Shown here: one piece after another, positions 15,101-27,100 of the stretch
How positions within the stretch are numbered: position 1 is the stretch's first letter
Layout of the letters: each line of letters begins with the position of its first letter
Assembly (NCBI RefSeq): GCF_964355755.1
Contig: NC_092677.1
Span: 15,408,101 to 15,472,100 of the forward strand
DNA: 64,000 bases
Direction of reading: 5' to 3'
Source of the DNA: Antedon mediterranea
Taxonomy: Eukaryota > Echinodermata > Crinoidea > Comatulida > Antedonidae
Program-made: the position numbers and the translations under genes
The notes under the pieces: model-generated
The model's database searches: none
Seen by the model: the letters and a program-made list of their open reading frames with translations, nothing else
What the model was told of the DNA's origin: nothing

Positions 15101-18100
15101 AGCGTTTAAAAAATTGCCATGAGTGCGCCGATTTTTTCACGCGCACTGCGCGTTAAACGTTGATGCGCCCTCTTTTTGCCCGATTTCTGTTTTACAATCT
15201 TTCTTTAATAATATCATCATATTTGATTCACGTTTCAACTCGAAATTGCGTTATACGAGCACGTCAAAAGTGACTGGCTACGCACGTATAAGTTAACAAA
15301 ATGGTGAAAATATGCTAAATTTTAAAATTAATATATATCGTCAGAATGCAGGGGAACACCTATTTTTTATCTCATTTTCTTGAAGTGTATGTATCATATG
15401 TATGATTTATTGTCAAATTAAGAGAACAAAAGTTGATTAAGTCATCATTAATTGCATATTAAATTAAAAAAAAATAATTTCGACAATCAAACAAATTATG
15501 ACATTTTCTTAAGCCAAAATACCAAACTTAACATTAACTTTCTTCCTTCCAAAGTTCATATATTAAAGTTAAAAGTATATAGTTTGACAGTGCATCATTT
15601 GTTTACATTTTAAAGATGTCATCATAGTAAAAAATTATAATTCATTCTATTTGCACCAAACTGGTTACTGCATAGTAAATACACGGAGGAATTTTTCTAC
15701 AACTTTTAGTCAGTTGTGTATGGCTCGATGGTCTGTGCTCGTGTCTATGGCATTCAAGGTACCGAGATCGAGTCTCACCTCGGGAAACGAAATAAGATTT
15801 TTTTTTTATTATCCGTATTGTTTGTTCAAATTTATTTCTTAGTGTATAGATTATACACATGATTTATAATGAAATCTAGATAAAAATTAACTTATGTCTT
15901 TATTAGTATGTAACAACAAATGTGGTTTATGACATTATACGCATATGGATCTTTGATCGGATTGTGATACCGGCTATGGTGGTCGCGTTAGCAAGGTCCT
16001 ATCATATATTATAAATAATTAAAGATTCTGAGAAAATCAATCAATCAATATATCTTTTAAAAGTCAATTATCTTTATTTAAATCAATGCATATAACCTAT
16101 AATTCGTCATAATGACGAATTAAATCTAGTTTATTTATTTATTCTTTCCTTAGCACTATTTGTCCGTCAATTATCTTGATATCAGTTTCATCTAACTAAG
16201 TCAATTTTTCAGAGTATATTCCTTATGGCCAGGAATCGATGTGGTTATGTTTTCACGGAGCGCAATCAAACATTACGCGGTCTACGCGCGATTTAACGAA
16301 ATCACGTTTGTAATCATATCTTCACAAGCATGAATCACTTTTAAACAAAATTTGGTACTCATAAATTTCAGGTCATATTTCATCATATGGCAATACAATT
16401 ACGTGCGTAGCGCATATAACGCATGCGTATGCACGCTTAAAATGTTCAAAATATTCAGAATTTATTTTCGATGAAATTAGAGTACGTTTCAGCAAAGAAT
16501 ATAAATAGGTAAAGAATCAACAGTACGCGCTGTTATACATAGAAGGATAGGAAACGCGGACGCTTATTCATGGACGCGTAAGAATCCAGCAGCCGAACGA
16601 CGGCGGGCTCTAGATATGGTTCCCGTCTAATCCCACGTTTCGATGTATCGTGATGATCTGATGTGTTCTCGCGTCTGTGCTCTACTAATTTTGATATTAT
16701 TAATATTTTGATAATTATTTTGATAAATAATCATCGTTTGCATTTTGATAGATATTTACAATAAAAGTTTTACCTTACCCACGCCTGAAGGTGGCGCACC
16801 TCTTCTAGAGAAAAAGAAATGCGCCACCTTCAGGCGTAGGCAAATAGTAACCCGGATGTGGTTTACACCGCCAACGGAACTGTTGTATCTTTTCCTTTTA
16901 TTATCTTTGGTTTCAGGCAATTTTAAGCGTTTAAAAATTGCCATAAGTGCGCAGATTTTTGCACGCGCACTGCGCGTCAAACGTTATTGCGCACTGTTTT
17001 TGTCCGATTACTGTTGTATAACCTTTCTTTAACAATATCATCATATTGTATTATCTTTTCAACGCCAAACAGCGTTATACGAGTACGTCAAAAGTGACAG
17101 GCTACGCACGTGTAAGTTAACAAAATGGTGGAAATATGCTAAATTTTAAAATTAATATATATCGTTAGAATGCTCGGAAACACCGATTTTTTATTTCATT
17201 TTCTTGAAGTGTATGTATCATATGTATGATTTATTATGAAATCAAGAGAACAAAAGTTATTAAGTCATCATTAATGGCATATTAAATTTACAAAAATTAA
17301 TTTCGACAATCAAACAAATTATAAAATTTTCTTAGGCCGAAATAACAAACTTAACATTAACTTTCTTCCTTAAGAAGTTCATATATTAAAGTTAAAAGTA
17401 TATAGTTTGACAGTGCATCATTTTTAAAAATCTTTAAAGATGTCATCATAGTAAAACATTATAATTTATTGCGGTATGTAATAATCTATCTGCACCAAAG
17501 TGGTTACTGCATAGTAAATACACGGAGGAAGATTTTCATAATTTTTAGTCAGTTGTGTATGGCTCGGTGGTCTTTGCTCGTGTCTATAGCATTCAAGGTA
17601 CCGAGTTCGAGTCTCACCTTGGGAAACGAAACGAAATAAGATTTTTTTTTTATTATCCGTATTGTTTGTTCAATTGTATTTATTTCTTAGTGTATAGATT
17701 ATACAGATGATTTATAATGAAATTTATTTAAAAACACAAAATGTGGTTTATTACATTATATACGCAGAAGGATCTTTGATCGGATTATGATACCGGCTAT
17801 TGTATTTGCATTAGCAAGATCCTATCACATATTATAAATAACTAAAGATTCTGAGAAAATCAATCAATCAAAATATCTTAAATCAATCAATTATCTTTAT
17901 TTAAATCAATGCATATAACCTATAATTCGTCATAGTGACGAATTAAATATAGTTTTAATATTGATAACATCAACATAATGATTCTACTCTTTGATAAGAG
18001 AGTAATAATTTATTATAACATTGGTATTTTGTTTCACTAGCTCAAAACCCTTGTTCCAACAACGTTTGTCAGAATGGAGGAGCTTGCGTTGCAGTATCTG

Positions 18101-21100
18101 GTTCTTGTACTTCTTACACATGTTCCTGTCCATCATGTTTCTCAGGAACATTCTGTGAAATAGGTAATTATACTAAACTATTAGCGATGTGCATGCCGCA
18201 GACAGACTAGAACTATGCCCACTTTCTTGATCAGTGTGAAGTTGAATGTATACAGGCCATTAAATAAAATGTTTTTCTATTAGGCCAGGATCCATGTGCT
18301 GGAAGTGCATGTCAAAACTGAGGAGTGTGTACTGCTATTGCTGTTTTTTGTACTGCTTACACGTGTTCATGTCGAGCATGCTTCACCGGTGCTTTTTGTG
18401 AAACATGTTAGTGGCTTACCAAAATGTGCAAGAAAAGAATTACAATATTGATATAATCAACATAATGATTCTACTCTTTGATTAGAGAGTAATAATTTAT
18501 TATAACATTGGTATTTTGTTTCACTAGCTCAAAACCCTTGTGCCAACAACGTTTGTCAGAATGGAGGAGCTTGCGTTGCAGTATCTGGTTCTTGTACTTC
18601 TTACACATGTTCCTGTCTATCATGTTTCTCAGGAACATTCTGTGAAATAGGTAATTATACTAAACTATTAGCGATGTACATGTCGCAGACAGACTAGGAA
18701 TATGCCCTCTTTCTTGATCAGTGGGAATTTGAATGAATACAGGCCAGTAAATACAATTGTTTTCTATTAGGCCAGGATCCATGTGCTGGAAGTGCATGTC
18801 AAAACGGAGGAGTGTGTACTGCTATTGCTGGTATTTGTACTGCTTACACGTGTTCCTGTCCAGCATGCTTTACCGGAGCTTTTTGTGAAACAGGTTAGGG
18901 GCCTACCAAAATTTACAAGAAAATAATTATAATATTTATATAACCAACATAATGATTGTACTCTTTGATTAGAGAGTAATAATTTATTATAACATTGGTA
19001 TTTTGTTTCACTAGCTCAAAACCCTTGTGCCAACAATGTTTGTCAGAATGGAGGAGCTTGTGTTGCAGTATCTGGTTCTTGTACTTCTTACACATGTTCC
19101 TGTCCATCATGTTTCTCAGGAACATTCTGTGAAATAGGTAATTATACTAAACTATTAGCGATGTGCATGCCGCAGACAGACTAGAACTATGCCCACTTTC
19201 TTGATCAGTGTGAAGTTGAATGTATACAGGCCATTAAATAAAATGTTTTTCTATTAGGCCAGGATCCATGTGCTGGAAGTGCATGTCAAAACGGAGGAGT
19301 GTGTACTGCTATTGCTGTTTTTTGTACTGCTTACACGTGTTCATGTCGAGCATGCTTCACCGGTGCTTTTTGTGAAACATGTTAGTGGCTTACCAAAATG
19401 TGCAAGAAAAGAATTACAATATTGATATAATCAACATAATGATTCTACTCTTTGATTAGAGAGTAATAATTTATTATAACATTGGTATTTTGTTTCACTA
19501 GCTCAAAACCCTTGTGTCAACAACGTTTGTCAGAATGGAGGAGCTTGCGTTGCAGTATCTGGTTCTTGTACTTCTTACACATGTTCCTGTCCATCATGTT
19601 TCTCAGGAACATTCTGTGAAATAGGTAATTATACTAAACTATTAGCGATGTACATGTCGCAGACAGACTAGGAATATGCCCTCTTTCTTGATCAGTGGGA
19701 ATTTGAATGAATACAGGCCAGTAAATACAATTGTTTTCTATTAGGCCAGGATCCATGTGCTGGAAGTGCATGTCAAAACGGAGGAGTGTGTACTGCTATT
19801 GCTGGTATTTGTACTGCTTACACGTGTTCCTGTCCAGCATGCTTTACCGGAGCTTTTTGTGAAACAGGTTAGGGGCCTACCAAAATTTACAAGAAAATAA
19901 TTATAATATTTATATAACCAACATAATGATTGTACTCTTTGATTAGAGAGTAATAATTTATTATAACATTGGTATTTTGTTTCACTAGCTCAAAACCCTT
20001 GTGCCAACAATGTTTGTCAGAATGGAGGAGCTTGTGTTGCAGTATCTGGTTCTTGTACTTCTTACACATGTTCCTGTCCATCATGTTTCTCAGGAACATT
20101 CTGTGAAATAGGTAATTATACTAAACTATTAGCGATGTGCATGTCGCAGACAGATTAGGACTATGCCCTCTTTCTTGATCAGTGGGAATTTGAATGAATA
20201 CAGGCCAGTAAATAAAATTGTTTTCTATTAGGCCAGGATCCATGTGCTGGGAGTGCATGTCAAAACGGAGGAGTGTGTACTGCTATTGCTGGTGTTTGTA
20301 CTGCTTACACGTGTTCCTGTCCAGCATGCTTTACTGGAGCTTTTTGTGAAACAGGTCAGTGGCCTACCAAAATGTGCAAGAAAATAATTATAATATTGAT
20401 ATAATCAACATAATGATTCTACTCTTTGATTAGAGAGTAATACGTTATTATAACATTGGTATTTTGTTTTCACTAGCTCAAAACCCTTGTGCCAACAACG
20501 TTTGTCAGAATGGAGGAGCTTGCGTTGCAGTATCTGGTTTCTGTACTTCTTACACATGTACCTGTCCATCATGTTTCTCAGGAACATTCTGTGAAATAGG
20601 TAATTATACTTAACTATTAGCGATGTACATGCCGCAGACAGACTAGGACTATGCCCTCTTTCTTGATCAGTGGGAATTTGAATGAATACAGGGCATTAAA
20701 TAAATGGTTTTTCTATTAGGCCAGGATCCATGTGCTGGAAGTGCATGTCAAAACGGAGGAGTGTGTACTGCTATTGCTGGTGTTTGTACTGCTTACGCGT
20801 GTTCCTGTCCAGCATGCTTTACTGGAGCTTTTTGTGAAACAGGTCAGTGTCCTACCAAAATTTTCAAGAAAATAATTATAATATTGATACAATCAACATA
20901 ATGATTCTACTCCTTGATAAGAGAGTAATCATTTATTATAACATTGGTATTTTGTTTTCACTAGCTCAAAACCCTTGTGCCAACAACGTTTGTCAGAATG
21001 GAGGGGCGTGCGTTGCAGTATCTGGATCCTGTACTTCTTACACATGTACCTGTTCATCATGTTTCTCAGGAACATTCTGTGAAATAGGTAATTATACTAA

Positions 21101-24100
21101 ACTATTAGTGATGTGCATGCCGCAGACAGACTAGAACTATGCCTTCTTTCTTGATCAGTGTGAATTTGAATGTATACAGGGCATTAAATAAATGGTTTTT
21201 CTATTAGGCCAGGATCCATGTTCTGGAAGTGCATGTCAAAACGGAGGAGTGTGTACTGCTATTGCTGGTGTTTGTACTGCTTACGCGTGTTCCTGTCCAG
21301 CATGCTTTACTGGAGCTTTTTGTGAAACAGGTCAGTGTCCTACCAAAATTTTCAAGAAAATAATTATAATATTGATACAATCAACATAATGATTCTACTC
21401 CTTGATAAGAGAGTAATCATTTATTATAACATTGGTATTTTGTTTTCACTAGCTCAAAACCCTTGTGCCAACAACGTTTGTCAGAATGGAGGGGCGTGCG
21501 TTGCAGTATCTGGATCCTGTACTTCTTACACATGTACCTGTTCATCATGTTTCTCAGGAACATTCTGTGAAATAGGTAATTATACTAAACTATTAGTGAT
21601 GTGCATGCCGCAGACAGACTAGAACTATGCCTTCTTTCTTGATCAGTGTGAATTTGAATGTATACAGGGCATTAAATAAATGGTTTTTCTATTAGGCCAG
21701 GATCCATGTTCTGGAAGTGCATGTCAAAACGGAGGAGTGTGTACTACTATTACTGGTGTTTGTACTGCTGTACCAACGATTTGCAAGGAAATTGAATTAA
21801 TTTTTTTTTTTAAATTAAAGGACATATAGTTCTACTAATATTTTGATTGTTTGTTTTTATTAGCTCAAAACCCTTGTGCCAACAACGTTTGCCAGAATGG
21901 AGGAGCTTGTGTCGCACTATCTGGTTCTTGTACTTCTTACACATGTACCTGCCCATCATGTTTCTCAGGAACATTCTGTGAAATAGGTAATTATACTTAA
22001 CTATTAGAGATGTGCATGTCGCAGACAGACCAGGACTATGCCCACTTTCTTGATCAGTGGGAATTTGAATGAATACAGGCCATTAAATAAAATTGTTTTC
22101 TATTAGGCCAGGATCCACTCTGTGAAATAGGTAATTAAACTAGCCGATTGGCGATGTGTATGCCGCCGACTGACTATAGGGCCATGCTAAGTGTTTGTCA
22201 ATGTGTTTTATAATTAAAAAAATGAGAACAATCCATTTATAAAAAAAAATTCTATTAGGTCAAGATCCATGTTCTGGAAGTGCATGTCAAAATGGAGGAG
22301 TGTGTACTGCTATTGCTGGCATTTGTACTGCTTACACGTGTTCCTGTCCAGCATGTTTCACCGGTGCTTTTTGTGAAATAGGTTAGTACCCAAAAAAAGT
22401 CTACACGACAATTATATCAATATGTGTTTCACAATAATCGACATACTGTAATTATACTCCAAGTATACATGTTTTGTAATTCTTTGTTTTTATTAGCTCA
22501 AACACCCTGCGACAATAACCTTTGTCAGAATGGAGGTGCCTGTGTTGCTGTTACTGGTTCTTGTACTGCATACACATGTATCTGTCCAACGTGCTTCTCT
22601 GGATCATTCTGTGAAATAGGTAGGCTGGATAAGTAAACATGAATGTAAATGTTCATCTAGTTTTTAATAAAAACAAATGAATGTATACTATTATTTGTAT
22701 CAAAGCAATGGTAAATTACGAAAATAGATGGTAAATACCTTCTTGACGGTTCCGTTGTTTTTTTTTTCTCTTTTGTGGGGATTTTACCCACTTTTATTTC
22801 TTATAAAAATTCATATGTTTGTAAATAATATTTATCTTTATATAATATGCACAATTTTCATTAATATTTGTTTCTCTACTCTCAATTAATACAGATGTAA
22901 GTTTTTCTTATACATACATTAAGATATAATAATAATTATAATTATAAAACAAAATTATATTTTCATAACTATATACAAGTATTTCAACTCAAATATCCAT
23001 AACAAAATAATTATAATTTTTAATTAATACCAATTATCAATATGTTATACTTTAAACATGTTCATAGCATTTCTTTAACACTTTCTTTTTACATGAACAT
23101 AATTATAATTTTCTTATGGTATTATATTTTATACACATTAAATTTAAGTATAAATTGTTAATATACACATATAATTCCTTTATGAATGTATATTTCTAAT
23201 TTAATCATGCTTTGATTCTTATGTAACATTCTTCTACATAAATTCATATAATAATTCATAGTTTTATCTAGTATAGTTTGTTGTTTGCAACATTTTATCT
23301 CATAAAAAAAAAATTGTTTATATTTCTACCAAGCTAACTTTTTTTTTTTTTCAATTATTAATAAAACATTTGAAGTTATATATAGTATTAGTTGAGCAGC
23401 ATGAATTATAATAGTACAATGTAGTATTTTCTTTTACAATAACTTATTTTTTATTTTTTATTTTAAACGATTATCAGATGACTGCTAAACACACTATGCA
23501 TAATGTATCACTTGTTGTTAAAACACAATTATTTGCTTTAACTTTACATATCCGAGATAATATTTTGTATCATCTGCCATCTTTTCCTTCCATTTACTTT
23601 ATCAATATATATGTCACCTTTTATTCGTAATGTAATACTGTATTTAAAAGAGTTCCATATAGATATGGACTTATGCAACTCTGACATTATTTTGTCTTTA
23701 TATATAGTAAATGCAGTTAAGGAATAGATGTAACCTATTAATCTAATTTCTGTTCCAAGTACAATGTTTCTAAAGGATACATTGTCATACCCCAAAAATC
23801 TTAGAATATTACAAATTTTTATCCAGAATTCTCGAATATATGTACAACTAAATGACATATGGTTTTCATCTTGAATATCCCCACATTTTTTACAGGTACC
23901 GGTATCCTTTATTTTCCATATAAAAAGCCTTTTGTTTGTTGCCAAGATTCTATGTAATAGTTTATAATTAAATTCAGCTAATTTTTTGTCTTTCATTTTG
24001 CATATTTTATTTTAGCCAACATGATTTCCAATATATATAATTATTATTGAAATATTGTTCCCATTTTTTGTGTGCAAGGGGTAAAATAAATACCTCTTTT

Positions 24101-27100
24101 ACAAAACTTAAATATACTGTTGTTGTTTGTATAACTTCAAACCGATTTTCAGCAGTATAATCTATAATATTGAAGATACAGTTATTTGATATTTTTATAG
24201 TGCGTTTCCATTCTTTAGGTATCGCCTTAATTATGCATAAGTATTCGTTTAGCCAATTGGATTTACATTTTAATTTAATTTTCAATTCTTCTGAAGTTAA
24301 AAATTTATTCTTCTTGACGATATCTTTAATTAAGATGATATCACTTTCGATCCAATGTTTATACAATAGTGATTTATGTTTTAATTGTATCAAGGAGTTA
24401 CCCCACAACTGCTCATTCATTATTTCTTCATAACTTTGCACAGGATTTTTATTGCATTTGTTATATTCCGTACAAGCTTCCGTTGTTCATTACATGGATA
24501 GATAACTAAAAATTGATAATCTAAATATTTCAGAATAATGGCAAAGCTCGATCAGTGGGTTATATGATTTTTTTTCCATATCACACGCTCACAAATTTAT
24601 AACACTTCTTTGAATAATTCCTTGTCGGTGCCAATGGCGTTAATAATACTGATACAATTCTAAAATGTTTTCTGTTTGCCTATTCGCATTCCAGTTATAA
24701 TACTGAATCATTTAATATATTTTAGGTCAGGATCCATGTGCTGGACATCTTTGTCAGAATGGAGGATTGTGCAATGCTATTGCTGGGGTCTGTTCTGCGT
24801 ACACATGCACCTGTCTAGGATGTTTTACTGGTTCATTTTGCGAAACAGGTTAATCAGCAAGCTTTTACTGGATATAATTATTGTATTACTTTATTATTTA
24901 GATTTTTATTTGTGTTGTGTAATGTTTAATTTGTGATAATCTTTGCCAGACTTTTTCCTGCAATATCTTGTTCCTGACCAGCTTAAATTTGCCTGCCTAG
25001 CTTAAATTTGCCTGCCCAGCTTAAATGTGCCTGCCCATTAATATAATTCTTTAACTCATCTTCAACAAAATGAATCATCAATATTTTGATACACACTGTA
25101 CGTTTTTTCAGGTCAGAATGCTTGTGGTAACAACCTTTGTCAGAATGGAGGTGCTTGTGTTGCTGTTGCTGGTTCCTGTACTGCTTACACATGTTCATGT
25201 AACGGATGCTTTACTGGAACTTTCTGTGAAATAGGTAAACTATATAACTATTTTTAGTTATGTTATTTATAGGCAATATAAATACCGTTCAGCAATAGGC
25301 CTAACTGTGTACACAATGTTATTCTTCGCTTTAGGCCAGAATGCTTGTGCTAACAACCTTTGCCAGAATGGAGCTGGCTGTACCGCTGCTGCTGGTTCTT
25401 GTACCTCTTACACTTGTACCTGTCCATCATGCTTCTCAGGAACATTCTGTGAAATAGGTAGTTACTAAACTATTAGTGATATAAATGTCACAGCAGACGT
25501 ATTGCGGGCATGAACTCTCTTTGTCTGTGTGTTTTAAAATGTTTACATTCTCAACCCAAGGCTTATTTGAGCAACCTCACATAATATGAACTTATTAAAT
25601 ATGTTATTAAAAGTGTTTTATAAATTAAAATGAAACAATAAACAAATGAATAAATACAGGTCATCCATTGAATAATATTCTTTTCTTATTAGGTCAGGAT
25701 CCATGTGCTGGAAATCTGTGTCAGAATGGAGGAATGTGTACTGCTATCGCTGGTGTATGTACTTCTTACACGTGTTCCTGTCCAGCATGTTTCACCGGTG
25801 CTTTTTGTGAAACAGGTTAGTACCCTAAAAAAACATGTTAGTGGCCTACCAACATGTACAAAACAATTGTATCAATATGTTATACTTGATAATCAACATT
25901 ATGATTCTACACCTTATAAAATTGATTTCCTTAGCTCAAAATTCTTGCGACAATAACCTTTGTCAGAATGGAGGTGCCTGTGTTGCTGTTACTGGTTCCT
26001 GTACTGCTTACACATGTATATGTCCGACATGTTTCTCTGGAACATTCTGTGAAACAGGTAAACAATTATTTTCATTATTTCTATTCTATAATTATAAATA
26101 TGTTAATTTTAACTGAAATAATATAAATGACTTTTAGTAATAACTTGGTAAAAAATGTATGTTTCTATTTCAGGTGAGAATGCTTGTGCCAACAACCTTT
26201 GTCAGAACGGAGGTGCTTGTGTTGCTGTTGCTGGTTCCTGTACTGCTTACACATGTACATGTCCAGCATGCTTCACTGGAACATTCTGTGAAACAGGTAA
26301 TTATTAATTAATTCTCTTTAGTTATGTTATGTACCTATAGGCAATAAAAATAGCTTCCAGCAATTCACAATGCTTTTCTTTTTAAAGGTGAGAATGCTTG
26401 TTCTAACAATATTTGTCAGAATGGAGGTACCTGTGTTGCTGTTGCTGGTTCGTGTACTGCATATACATGTTCCTGTAGTGGATGTTTTACTGGAACTTTT
26501 TGTGAAATAGGTAGACCTTTGAATTATTGTAGTCTTTAGGCCAAAGTGATATTTTTTTTTATAGATTTTGTGACAACAACCTCTTTCAGAAATGAACTGC
26601 TTGAGTTGCTGGATCTTGTACTGCATACACGGGTGTATGTTCACATGTTCCTGAACATCCTGAACTCTTATAGTTATACATTATTTAGGCTCTATTACTT
26701 TCAGCAATAACTTTGTCTACTATTTTGTTCAGGTCAGAATGCTTGTGACAACAACTTGTGTCAGAATGGAGGTGCTTGTGTTGCTGGTACTGGTTCGTGT
26801 ACTGCATACACATGCATCTGTCCAACGTGCTTCTCTGGAACATTCTGTGAAATTGGTAAATTCAGTTATAGTTAAATGGTAGTATTATCGTAGGCAATAT
26901 AACTTAGTTCTAAAAATACAATAACTTGTTACACATGTATTGTTGTTTTGTTTAGGTCAGAATGCTTGTGTCAACAACATTTGTCAGAATGGAGGAGTTT
27001 GTAACACTGTTGCTGGTTCTTGTACTGCATACACATGTACCTGCAGTGGATGTTACACAGGAGCATTCTGTGAAACAGGTAAACAATTATACTTCTACAG

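Larger units (their letters stand above)
14660..17953. mobile_element. Two tandem copies of a ~1.4 kb non-autonomous element in intron 15
   Basis: The intron is normal up to AAGAAAATAATTA (about 14657) and resumes at TTTTAATATTGAT (about 17953). Copy 1 (to about 16133) starts near the palindrome GGTTATATGCATGCATTC and ends ATGCATATAACC...GTCATAATGACGAATTAAAT. Copy 2 (16134-17953) repeats the body from GTCCGTCAATTATCTTGA and has the same end. Both bodies contain CG-rich blocks (TACGTGCGTAGCGCATATAA) and a tRNA-like head. A reverse fragment lies at about 6165-6650. No ORF of note. Confidence 0.75.

Noticed and set aside
16560-16660. Ribosomal or small nuclear RNA fragment in the GC-rich part of the nested insert
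   Set aside because: I could not match it to a known RNA by eye; left as part of the insertion.
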